NCBI GenBank assembly: GCA_030770425.1
Contig: JASJFT010000026.1
Coordinates: 1 to 64,000 of the forward strand
Length of the DNA stretch: 64,000 bases
Reading direction: 5' to 3'
Source: Darksidea phi
Taxonomy: Eukaryota; Ascomycota; Dothideomycetes; Pleosporales; Lentitheciaceae
In this document: positions 42,399-53,666 of the stretch, piece after piece
Numbering within the stretch: the stretch's first letter is position 1
Layout of the letters: the number at the start of each line of letters is the position of its first letter
Position numbers and translations under genes: made by a program
Notes under the pieces: generated by a model
The model's input: the letters and a program-made list of their open reading frames with translations, nothing else
The model's database searches: none
Told to the model about the DNA's origin: nothing

Positions 42399-42807
42399 CA
42401 GGCAGGACCCACAGCTACCTCGTATACTCGAAAAGTTCTATCCCAACCATCAAAATACCGGGACAAATCCCAAAACCATCATCTCTCCCCCGGCCCCTCC
42501 GCACCTTCCTGCTCTGCTCACTAACCTCTCCGCGACCTGGCCTTCCCCCAACAATAACCCCTGTACAATTTGTCTCGAATCCTACGAGGCGACAGATCTA
42601 CCCCCCATCATCATCGGCGGCATCAAAGGCTGCAAAAACCGCCAGCTCCACATCCGCTGTCTACTCACCATGCTCTGGGGTCACACCGCAAAATGGCCCT
42701 TCTGCCGAACCCAATGGCTTCCCTTGGACAAAAAGACGGACATATCAAATACTTATATAAGGCATCGGATGGCGAAGAAGAAGAGTGGAGGCATAACGGT
42801 CGGGTGA
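42399..42807 (+). CDS. RING-finger protein fragment, related to the gene at 57843-58814
   Basis: An open frame on the plus strand from just after a strong acceptor-like sequence (CTTTCTCCCCATCAG) to TGA at 42805 encodes a Pro-rich stretch and then a RING-like core: CTICLESYEATDLPPIIIGG, then GCKNRQLHIRCLL and WPFCRTQWLPL. The order C-x2-C ... C ... H-x2-C ... C fits a RING, but the last pair has Trp where the first Cys should be (WPFC instead of CPxC), so metal binding may be lost. No start codon precedes the RING in this frame, so a first exon is missing or decayed. The core resembles the second RING gene in this window (CTICHELYSPEHPPILI). Confidence 0.45.
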
Positions 42808-45800
42808 GAAAATTACATTGTTCTCGAGGTTGCGAAAGCGGGCGGGATGGAAGAGGTGGTGCTGCCACTTTTGACCTTGATGCGTAATCTTGTATTTGCT
42901 GCAGGTGTGCCGCTTGTGGAGTTGTGGTTTCGAATTGAGTAAGTGAGGACAAGCTGACGGCTCCTTTGATGGAAGATTGGCATACTGATGGCATCCTTGG
43001 TAGTACCTTGGAAGTGTTATCTTTATCCTGTGGAAATACCAGGGCTATTAGTTGGAAATATGTGATCGGATGTCTCACGAGGTTGCGTCGTGGAAGGTCA
43101 GACACCTTCATAATGCAATCCTTTTGAATGCCTCACAAAGGCCAGCAGATTCTTGTCTACGTCAGACCTTTCGAAGCCTGAGAGTGGAGCCTGTCCGTCG
43201 GGATAGTCGAATTCGTTGTTTCCCCTCTACATAATACCCATTCTCAATTACATAGGATTATCCCTCTATCGGACCATGATGTGATGACACTATCTCCTCT
43301 TAGATGTAGTATCCGACCCTTGTAGCGACACCAGTATATAGTCTAGAGGATGGAATTAGACATGGAGCAAGCGAAGAGAGGAGATTTTGTAAAATGGGGA
43401 AATTTGCAGTTTACTTCCTTGAGATGTAAGAGGTCATGAGATATCGCAGTGTTTGCAGATAATATGCGGACATTGGCCTTACACAGCCAACGCAACAGCT
43501 GACACGGTTTGTTCTTGGTGGGATATGAAGAAGTCTCCAGACTGGCTTAGGCGCTGGGTGTGTGTGAGCGTTGCCGCTGCTCGCTCCTAATGTGCTCAGG
43601 CGGGCATCTGTGGGGAGGTTTGTGAGCTTTGATTGGGCTGGGTACTTCTAAGGACACCTGCGGCGCGCCAAATAGAATGAGAGGTGTAGTTGTCTTTTGT
43701 ACACAACAACTTCGACAGAGTTTGATCTCAACCAATAATAAGAAAAGCTGGTGGAGTGTCCACTAACATCTGTGGGGGCGCCGATCAATCAGTAGCCGTC
43801 GCCGCTTGAGCGACCGCTTGCTATACAAGGGAAAGGAGGAGCGATAACCAATATTCAGGGAAGTGGTCTTCGAATACTGGACAAAGCTGCTCCCGCATCG
43901 CTGGAGCCCGGAGCGCTGTTGTCACCGCCATTATAGTGTTGTAGCGCGTAGACAATACATTTGTAGAGCAACGTCGGCGACTCGACTCCTGGCAATGGAG
44001 CGACCCACGGTACGCAAACATCAACCGCGAAACTCACTACAACCCCCGTCCCTCAACACATCTCATTACTAAGATCTAGACTAGGGCTTAGCCAAAACTT
44101 CTGCTCCTCCGCATATTCCGAAGAGCGTCACGCACTCATCGAGCCGACGACCGCCCCTCCTCCGCAGAGGCGTACCACCATTTGCGATCTCATTAGGATC
44201 GTCACGCCTGGCGCAAATCCCTTCGAGTTGAGATTTACAACCCTAGACACATTCATGCCATGGGACTGGGCGACGCGCATTCGGCCGCTGGACGTCTCGG
44301 GGGAGGCTTTGCGGCGGACAACGGGATAGGGGAGGTTGCGGACGATGCGGGCGCTCTACGACCGACCGAGATCGTTTCGGATCGGCTACAGCGCAACATG
44401 CTAACCAAAAGAATGCCTATAAGGTGGCGCAGGACGAAGCGAGCGTATGGAGGGCTCGACGGGCCGCGAGAAGGGAACCTTTGACCGCAGCGGTACCCTC
44501 GTATGAACAATAACCCTGAGTATCGACGACCGAAGGAAGCGATAACAGCGATGTAGCAATTCAACGACGACCCTGTTTAATACCCCGTTTAGTACACCTC
44601 TCGGACTGGGAGAGGTTCCCCAGATAGCTGGAGTGGGTGAACCAGGCCCTTCTCTTCGTATCATACAAACGCCCCTAGTCCTCCGCACCGCCGCGATTCA
44701 CATATATCTCCGAGAGCAAGGAGAAGATACCGGTCAAGCCCCAAGTCCCAAGCCGAATGTACCCAGACTGGAAGCATCGGAAACCAGACACGGAGGGATA
44801 TGCGCCGTCAAGCGTGGAAGATCGCCTTCCATGGGTGCCTACAGGCCGACACACGACTGCCCTCGAATGGAGATTTGTATCCCTTTTCTTTTCTAGTCTG
44901 TACTACATCGGCCCCCTACTTTTATCAGAACAGTCACATGATTGTCCGCCCCTTAAGGCGATCAGGAAGCGCGATGCAAATAACACCTCATGAGAGTTCC
45001 TTTGTACTCGGAAGGTCAGTGTATGTGTGCTGCTGAAGCAATCCCTGTCTCAAAGGTATGTCGATTCTCATATTCTCTTCCAATCAATTTTGCAACGCGA
45101 TCCAACGATGCCGCCTTTTCCTTCTCTTTCTTTATCTCTAAAACGCTGCTATTGAACTGCTTCTGCCGTCGGTTCGATACAAAATTATGGGGTGATTGAG
45201 TGATTGTAAGAGCTTGGAAAAGAGTTGGATGCCGTACATGGGTCCCGCACCAAGGGTGAAAAAGAGCAAGGAATACAGGCGAGCAACGAGAGGTTGAAGC
45301 CCTTACTTTGGGACCGGGTTTGTCTAAAACTCGATCTGAAGGCCTTTTCGCGTGAGTGATCATGAAGAGCTTTTGTACATCAGGCGGTGCCTTTGCTTGT
45401 CACCGCTGGATCGTCCGGACACGCATCGATCGGGTAGCTTTGGCCGCACGACAGGAAAAGAAGGCTCGGTTCCTCATTTCTTGCTCTCTTCCGTGGAAAT
45501 TGCTCTGTGGAGATCGAGTCCCTAGATGCAGCACCTATGCAGGAGTATTGGCATTCGCCATCTTACACTCGGGCCCTCTGGTTCGTGTTGGATGGCGAAC
45601 TGGGCATACCCCAAGTCCTTCCATGCCGGTCGATCTTGCGAAACTGCGTTCCATTTCGCGACAATCATCGGGTAGATGTGGGGTTATGGTTTGGAGTTGC
45701 AACGGTTTCTAGGCTGTCAGTCACGGTCTCGTCATCGTTTCCGGCTTATCAAGATGTCGTTTGATCAGTAGCTGTTCACCGATTGGAATGCTGCGCGTGC

Positions 45801-48800
45801 TCGATTTGCTCTTTGCTCGGGGTTTAAGCATGTCGAAGAACTACAGGGCTTGCTCTCTTGGATATTTCCCGCTGCTCTCGGCACCATACTGAGAGTTGTG
45901 GGGGCTGCAAGCGTCTAACGCGGACCTTCCCGTGTCATGAACAGCCGTAAGCATGCGGCGGTTCCTTGGTTTCCGAAAGCATTTGTTCGAAGCATCGGGC
46001 TCGCGTGAAACCGATTCGGTGTTCGTATCGATGGTGATGCACATTGGAAGCGCGCGAGTATGCGCTCATATCTGGACACTGCTGCTTCATCGGGTCAACG
46101 GACATGAAGGGGCAACAAGCCTGCTGCAAAGGTCTCTGGTGTTGAGTATGCCGATTTGCGCTGCCGCTGCATGCAGGCTTCCGTCCTTGAGCAATCGGCG
46201 CCTTTGTTGTTGTACACCTCGAAGTCCGGTGCTCTTCTGCCGGAAGATGCCCTAATGACAGAGCGTGTCATGATCGGATATATCGTGTCGCTGGCATTCT
46301 CAGGTGTGTGTCTAGGGGAGGAGGATGTTCGACCTAGGGTATATCTTCGAGAAAGACGGTCGCGGCGGCTGCGCAAATGGAGGTGGCCTATGCATTCGAC
46401 TGCCAACGCACAGACGATACAGAAGAAGTAGTCAGTAGGAGAGCACCATGTCCGAATTATACTGTAGGCCATCGAGGGGTCTCTGCGAGGAAGAGGATCG
46501 TCGCGGTTGCGCCGATGGAGGTGCTACACAAGTTGACAAGGAGCTGTCAACGATCGCCGTAGGCCAAATGCTGCCGTCCTGGGATAGCGGATGAAACGCA
46601 GAGTCTGTCGTCAGAGCGGGGAAAGTCTTGTGCCCTTCCGCTGCCTGATGGGCGAGAAAGAAATGCCGTCGGATACCTGTTTGTCTGGGAGGCCTGCGCG
46701 ATTGTTTACCACCGCACAAAGAGACATAGCAGAAGGCGTCAGCTCGATGACTCCATATACAGATGTTACCATGGGCTTTTGAGCGGCCTCCTTTCTGGCG
46801 CAGCTAGACTCCCGCGCAAATGTGAGCGTCGACCAGAGACCAAGGTGGCTGAATTGGAGAGTGATCAGAGCTCGGAACGAGCATGAGCCATGCGTGGCAA
46901 TGCATATTCGCTGTACGATCTCTTGGTGTGCTTCTTTAGGAGGTGCAAACCACCGTGGGGCCCAGGGTGGCAGTTCATGGGGTCACATAAGGGTCTGTTC
47001 CGGACACTACACGTAGTTGACCTGAGTCTCACGCTAGCGCAGCTCATCACAGTTCCAGCACTTTTATGTCGATGCTTTTTTCAACACAACGACCGAAGTA
47101 AACCATTTCAAAAAGAGCCTCCCCAAGGGGATGGTGATCTACGCTTTCTTTACGAGTTGGCGGAGTTTTAGGGGCTGCAGTTGCGGCTAGAGTGCCGGGT
47201 GGGAGTTGGTAGGTATGAACACGGATGTAGCGCTTTCTCTCCCTATGCACTTTTATCATCCACGAGGTCTAATGAGCTTTATATCGAATACTAGGAGGTT
47301 ATTTTGAACGCTCTAATCGTCTCAAAAAGCGTCTTATCCCTTTAGTCCTTTCTGAGAGCTTCGGTGGGGAGGGGCCTAGACAAGGGTTTGATTCACTCCT
47401 CACCTTCACATGTGCCTACCTCATCGAAGAGAGAAAGCGTCAGGCTCCCACAACGTTCCAGCGCGTAGGCGAGGCGGCCCACTTTCTCCTCTCAGAACTA
47501 CCTCATCGCTTATACCACCTTGTTGACAAACCCTACTCCTCTTTACGTATTCTGTGCTACACCGCGTCCGACCAGAACACCCTCTTTGTCCATACAATCT
47601 GAACGGCCTTGCTTCTTCCATCTATGCCCCGCCACCCCTGCTACGTAGATGCGGTATCACACGCCCATCATCTCGAAGAGTCAAAGTCAAAGCGGGTAGG
47701 CAACCAAAGTCATCCATAGATCGCAAACCTCACCAGTGTGTAGGAAGATATAGCTGGTGGTTGGCGTAGATGGAAGAACGACATCAGCTTCCAGGCCTAC
47801 GGAGCTTCGCTGCAATCTGAAATTTCGACATTCCCATATGCTACTTCGGGCGTCAACGGCTTCTAGGCATATCCTATCCACAGAGGGATCAGCGACGTTC
47901 CATGTAGGTTGTAACACAACAAACAGCAGTCTCTCTATCTCACTGCAGAAGCGGTTGATGCCGTCGCCACGGGATCTCAACGCGTAGGGGGTCCCGCTAC
48001 TGCTTCGTTCAGAGTTCTTCGCCACCGACGAAGTGATGCGCCCCCTCCAGCAGCCTGGCGCCGGCTGATGCCGCCTCCGAGACACGACGCATAATATCTA
48101 GACCCGCTTTTCTACGTGAAACAGTCAAAGAGTTGGGCACCACGATGGCTCGAGTGTTTCAGCACGACCCTCAAACAGCCCGGCATAAGATGAAGGCGGC
48201 TGCCAATCATAGCGACAACTGCAAACCAGTGCTTGAGGGCATTGTTTCGTTGGTGCAATCCAAGGCCTGAGTAATGGAGGATGACTTTTGCTTCAACGTT
48301 GGAATATCGTGGTGACACCTCCTCAACCACGAACTGTGCTAAGGCAAGAATACGAAGCAGAGTTTCATGCATAGCGGACACGAATGCTGCTGTGCTGCTA
48401 TTCAAAGCCAGCACTACAGCACAGATTGTGCTTTAATACCGGTACTTTCTACACCAGAGATCTCATACATTACTAACATGTCCTGTAGAATCGCCCTCCT
48501 TTAAGTTTGTAAATGTGCGAGAAGGTGGCAAGTGTGCATCGCAACAGAAGCAGCTCGTTGCGCCAACCGCACCTAGTCACAGAGGCTGTCCAAAGCTCGA
48601 GCTTAGCCCACGCCATTCCATGATTGATCCACACTTCCAGGGATTCAATGTCCTGTCTGCTGTGCCCGTGGTGCCCTTGCTACTCGGGACCATGGCCACA
48701 GGCGACAGACAGCAGGTCCAAGCACGGGCCGAGACCAACTTGGGCTAGCACACACTCAAACGGTGCCCAAGTTACTCACCGTTCAGGGCCGGGATTCTCT

Positions 48801-49454
48801 ATCTTCGGTATTGAATGCTATAGGCCTGCGTTTGGTCCCTCGTCGAACAATTGGTGCTGCGACAGACACGGCGGTTCCCGCACGATGACACATCCCCTAG
48901 AGGTGCTCACGCACTCGTGCTAGCCTAGTCGTCACTTGGACTGACTGGGTGGTTCGCTGGCTACGGCTCGCTGAAGCCACCACGAACCCTTGGCTTGGCG
49001 GCACGATAGAGCATGTCTTGCCGACATTGTGTGCATACTATTTGCCAGTATCTGAGGGACCTACGGAAGAAGGCCGCGGTGGCTGTCCGGCCCATGACGT
49101 GAAAGCGGCCATTGTGTGCTGTATTGTGGGGCTCTTTCCTCATTGTGCGCATTCAAGGCGGTCAGACGATGGCCAAACAGTCACATCTGTCACCTCGACC
49201 GCAGTCCGTTGTCGCAGTGAAGTCGGCTCTAGCGCAGCTGGGGCTTCGCTGCACCGCACTCATATAAAATCTCCCTCCGCTCACCTGCTTCGAGATATCC
49301 TTCCCGCGCACTGCACTTCTACCGCACCAAGTCGAACACACGAGGGCCGGACCAGCAAGCCGCTACACCCAACTCCAACCTTCTACGCCTTTTGTCTCTT
49401 CAGCTCCCCGCTCCCCACTCGCCGAGTCTCTCCTTCCCGGCCAGACACGTCACC
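42808..49454. other. 6.6-kb stretch with no recognisable gene
   Basis: Many ORFs of 60-130 codons on all frames overlap one another, with no domain, signal peptide or convincing intron pair. Base composition is near that of the genes, not strongly AT-rich, so this is not classic heavily RIP-mutated repeat DNA. It may be old decayed sequence, non-coding RNA genes, or lineage-specific DNA. A minus-strand frame near 46470-46560 (NLCSTSIGATATILFL) and another at 46330-46400 are mutually similar and hydrophobic, perhaps traces of a membrane-protein gene. The last 250 bp are CT-rich leader for the gene at 49455. Confidence 0.4.
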
Positions 49455-50675
49455 ATGCCGGGCAACAGCAGCGAAAACAGCGAAAACAACAACCCCAGCC
49501 ACAACAACGACCCCTCTCCCTCTCCCTCCCCCTCCCCCACCTCCCCCGCCGCCGGCTCGGAGGACAAGTCCACCGACATCCGCGCCGCCATGAGTGTGTC
49601 CAACCTCCTTACCCCGCCCGCCCAAGCTTCTGACCTCCCAGTCCCCTCTACGCCCATCGAGACTGCCTCAGCTAGTCCGTCCGACACCAAGGACGTCCCC
49701 GCTTCTCCTGCTTCGTGCGGCCCCGTTGGTGAGCCCGCCGCTTCCGAAGACGACAAGGCAGTTATAGACTCCTCCCCTTCCGCCATTGAGGCAGACTCCA
49801 CCGTGCCTGTCCACCACGAGTTCATCTGCAAGGACGAGTTTGCCGACTGCAAGACAGCTGCAGACTCCTCCCCCTCCGCCATTGAGGCAGACTCCACCGC
49901 GCCTCCCCACCACGAGTTCATCTGCAAGAACGAGTTTGTCGACTGCAAGACAGCTATAGACTCCTCCCCCTCCGCCATTGAGGCAGACTCCACCGTGCCT
50001 GTCCAGCGCGAGTTCATCTGCAAGAACGACGAGTTCGCCGACTGCAAGACGGGCCAGTACACCATGGATCTCTCGCGCAAGGTCATCTCAGACCACTTTG
50101 GCAGGAACAAGGCGTGCACCCGTATCATCAAGGACTGGCCACTCTTCTGTCGCAAGCACTACCAGCGCGCGACGTACAATCAGGCTCTATGGCAAGTCCG
50201 CAAGGTGCAGTTAATCCTGCGCCAGTTCAAGATCATCGAAGAGCAGTTCCCAGGAACGAGGTACGAGGTAGCTCTGAAGAAGTCTGAGGAGCAGCGTCTG
50301 AATACCTTCTCCCGCAAGGTCGCTTCTGGCGTTGCGACCGAGGAGGCTTCCACGTTCGTCATGCCCCGCGAGAACAAACACTTCGAGGCCCCAATCGACG
50401 TGCTGCGCGAGCTGTCGATGGACCTTGGCCATGACAAGTCCCTCGACGAGGTGGAGCAGACCGTCCACAACATTCTCGACATGCTTGAGAATGGTGAGAC
50501 GAAGCAAGTCCCTTCCATTGAGTTTCTCCCGCAAATCGATACCCTCGGCAACCCTTACACCAAAGCCACCGGCGGCAGCCCCAAGGCCAAGTCCCCCAAG
50601 GTCAAGCGCATTGGCAAGAAAGGCGGCATCCAAAAGCCGCCTACGCCCAAGAAGCCCGGAAAGTCCAAGGCATAA
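49455..50675 (+). CDS. Conserved-looking fungal protein with triplicated cysteine-pair repeat; function unknown
   Basis: Single exon, 406 residues; ATG context CGTCACCATGCC. Residues 1-100 are Ser/Pro/Asn-rich and disordered. A 32-residue unit then repeats three times (about 105-136, 137-168, 169-202): DSSPSAIEADST, then HHEFICKxEF, then xDCKT. The last unit runs straight into a globular region starting GQYTMDLSRKVISDHFGRNK with more Cys/His (ACTRIIKDWPLFCRKHYQRA). It continues through helical segments (QVRKVQLILRQFKIIEEQFP) to a Lys/Pro-rich basic tail (KAKSPKVKRIGKKGG). The Cys pairs plus CRKH suggest a metal-binding domain, and the basic tail suggests nucleic-acid or nuclear contacts. I recall similar ascomycete proteins but cannot name the family. 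Confidence 0.75.
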   Translation: MPGNSSENSENNNPSHNNDPSPSPSPSPTSPAAGSEDKSTDIRAAMSVSNLLTPPAQASDLPVPSTPIETASASPSDTKDVPASPASCGPVGEPAASEDDKAVIDSSPSAIEADSTVPVHHEFICKDEFADCKTAADSSPSAIEADSTAPPHHEFICKNEFVDCKTAIDSSPSAIEADSTVPVQREFICKNDEFADCKTGQYTMDLSRKVISDHFGRNKACTRIIKDWPLFCRKHYQRATYNQALWQVRKVQLILRQFKIIEEQFPGTRYEVALKKSEEQRLNTFSRKVASGVATEEASTFVMPRENKHFEAPIDVLRELSMDLGHDKSLDEVEQTVHNILDMLENGETKQVPSIEFLPQIDTLGNPYTKATGGSPKAKSPKVKRIGKKGGIQKPPTPKKPGKSKA

Positions 50676-52303
50676 GTGCTTCTACGGCTGCCTCGTCGTG
50701 TCGCCTTAGCCAACACTTGTATTGTCAGCAGTCGTTACCCACGGCCATCGCTCATCACCATTTCGACTACCGGTTCCTCCCTTTCCTTTCTCGCGCACGA
50801 CGAACCATTGCGATACACTGCTTTTGCGGTCACGCTCAGACGTTGTCGTAATACCTGTCCAGCATGAAGTACGCGGCTGCGCACTCCAAGACTCGTCGAG
50901 CAGATAGAGTGATCCCTCTTCTTTTCCTCACGCCTACCGGGTCCTTCTTCGGTAGTAGACTAGCTTGGCACGGTTTCTTTCCTTCCTTTCGAGCGTGCGG
51001 CGGGCCTCATTCCTATACCCATCTCCATCTGCGATACCCACATTGTTCCCTCTTGGGAGGCTCATGAACGGGCGTTTCGGCGACTGGTTGGTCTCATCAT
51101 GGCGTGCATCTTCGTTATCATAGCGGAGTCTTGGCTTGGAACCGGTAGCGCATCATGGACGTAGCTAAATCGCAAAAACATTGCAAAATATATCTACTGT
51201 GCATAGGTGACGTTTGCCGAAGTCGCGACGTTGTGATACCTGCCCCCACGCCCCCACGCGATCCTTCAGCCCTAGCCGGATGACATGCAGTAGCTTAGAC
51301 GGGTGCCTGAAACGAACCAGAACGCTTTCTTCTCTTTCACATGCTCTCGCAAGATCGCGTTTAATTTTCATGACCTTGGGCACGTCTATATGCATGTGCA
51401 CACGTTGTGTTGAGGTTGATCCGCTTAGGCGACCCCGCACTCACACCTACCTCCCCAGGCGCTGTCATTGTGGGTCGCCATTTCCGACTTCGGCTTGACA
51501 GTGCACAGCCTTGACGCCTGAAGTTGAAGCCCGAGATACAATGACTGGTTACTCAAACAATCATGCAGACTTCCGATGTGTCCTAGGCCGTTTACATATT
51601 ATGGTCCAGAACCATCATTATTGCACTATCTCCTCCACTTGATCGACGGATTGACGCTTGCGTATGTGTGATCTGGGTCAGCTATGCTCTCACCGGTGAT
51701 TGGAAGCTTTACCTCATACAGTGATTTCAAACTTATTTCACAGTTTGCCGCCTTGCTCGGGATGAGGAATCAGGGATCTGGGTCTCCTACCTCCTCACTA
51801 TTAAGTCATTCGGGTTGATACCCCTGAGAAGATAAACTATAGCTTATTTTAAATTTATTAAATTAAAAATTTTATATTAAGAAAAAACCCGTACCGAAAA
51901 ACTACCACAAGTAAGCTAGTAGAGAATACGAAGGCGTTTGAGCTAACAATCATTAAGGAACTCGGCAAAATTGACACCGTAACTGAGGGAGAAGGTGTGC
52001 CATTCCTACTAATAGTAGCTTGGACGTTAGAGTGCACGAAGCAGCGCCTCTTCCTTAAGGCGACGCCACTGGCTTCAAAGGCAGTCTCTCTCCCCTCTCC
52101 ACCACCAACCTGCCACAGGCTACCCTGCTTCCCCAGCTCAACAACTTGCGATATATGCGCAACGGCCACGTCTCTACTCAAAAGTGGGTAAGCCGCCCCA
52201 CTGGAAGACGCAGTAGCTTACATTGCCCATCTTCAGTCAGACAATCTGCAGCCATGTCCGCCAACCGGAAAGCCCATCGAAGCCAAATGCTCTACGACCT
52301 TAC
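50676..52303. other. Intergenic, AT-rich near 51840
   Basis: No gene recognised. A short AT-rich block (about 51835-51890) has no ORF or repeat partner in the window. Confidence 0.4.
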
Positions 52304-52891
52304 TGCTGAAGACCTTCCTCACCCAAGATTATCCATATATATGCCAAGGCAAGAGCGTCTTGTACCGTCTATGCGGGTATCAACCATCGCGAATACCCCC
52401 ACAACTTCGATGGCATTGGGAAAGTACGAAGCAATGTCGGGATGAAGGCCTCAGAACACTGCGACTACTTTTGGAAATATGCCGACGGAGATCTGAAACC
52501 TGTGAAGCCAGCTACTGCGAAGGCCCAACGCAAGAACAAGATGGACTGGCTCAGGAGTGAATCAGCAGAGGAGAAGAGGGAGAGAGAGCTGACGGGGTCG
52601 GAGCAGCAGATCTACAGAGCGGAGACCAATGATTTACGCGACCTGCCAAGTAAGGGCGATGCACAGCCCGTGGCGGAGAAACAGAAGCACGCTTTCAAGA
52701 CACAATCTACTATGAAGAAAATGGGGACGGCGGGTCAAGGCAATGACACCAACAAGAAGAGGGGTCGGGATAATGATGGTGTATCTGAGCATGGCAGCGG
52801 TCTCGCAAAAAAGACCAAGACGGATCCACGTACTCGGGGTACGCAAGAAGCCTCAAATGAACGCCGAGGTGGAACGTCCATCCAAGGTTAG
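52304..52891 (+). CDS. Hypothetical charged protein, 5' end unresolved
   Basis: One frame stays open from about 52304 to TAG at 52889-52891 and reads like protein: TVYAGINHREYPHNFDGIGK, then SEHCDYFWKYADGDLKPVKP, then a long hydrophilic Lys/Glu/Gln-rich tail with KKRGRDNDG and GLAKKTKTDP, both possible nuclear signals. The first ATG in this frame is 52442, but the coherent sequence extends upstream of it, so an upstream exon is likely (GTAAGC at 52187 and TTCAG near 52236 are candidate splice sites). GGTTAGT at the end (52886 on) could also be a donor. No known family. Confidence 0.4.
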
Positions 52892-53666
52892 TGCAAAGAC
52901 ACTCAGGACCGGCACAACCCACACCAAAGGAACAGTTGGGCCGGACTTTGACAGCGACACATCACTGGTAGGGCGCCTTGGATTTCAAGGAGTCTTTCAT
53001 ATTTGTTTAGGACTCAAAAATCCATATTCCATTTCCAAGAGTATCATGTATGTTGTTTCTACGTTTATGCCTTCAGCACACACTGGTCCTAAAACTTCGG
53101 TTTGACAGCCTCTAGCGTCCCCCGTTGAGGACACCTCGATCAGATACACAACCTAGGAACACTCCACTGTAAACCCACGGTACCCAATGTCTGCGCCTCC
53201 CCCAACCCACGGATAAACCATGCCTAGTCACGGTCAGATCACGTTTACCACAATACCGCCTTCTAAAACACAACTTCCTACCCCTGCTCTCTCTTCTCTT
53301 CTCACATCAACACTGAGCTTATCACTCCTTGGTTTTTCCGCAGTACAACACAACACGGATAAACCCCCCACCAAACCACACTGAAACAGGATAACCAATT
53401 CGCAGAGTTCTAGCCATCGAAGCAGAGAGTCAAGTCCCACCACTCGTATCTCCACTCCCCCGTTGGGTCGCTGTCTCCACATCGTTGAAGCGGATTCTAG
53501 CGTCTCTGGTTCGCGCATAAAAGCTACCATCGATTAAAATCCTACAGCGAACTTCTCAGCCTCCCGCATCCCTGCTACAGACGATCAAGCAAACACACAT
53601 CCAAGACTTCCAATCGCCAAAATATCCACGAAACATATATCCACCAAGAAGCCTCCGGCCGCCAAA
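52892..53666. other. Intergenic, nothing recognised
   Basis: About 775 bp. A minus-strand ORF at 53234-53530 has no recognisable content. The right end is the leader of the coiled-coil gene. Confidence 0.4.

Noticed and set aside
45160..45185. GGTTCGATAC resembling a tRNA T-loop
   Set aside because: No cloverleaf partners flank it.
46350..46560. Transporter remnant suggested by two similar hydrophobic minus-strand segments
   Set aside because: The segments are short, in broken frames and without a diagnostic motif; mentioned only as a weak hint.
49400..50155. 251-codon minus-strand ORF
   Set aside because: It is the antisense shadow of the repeat-rich gene at 49455-50675.
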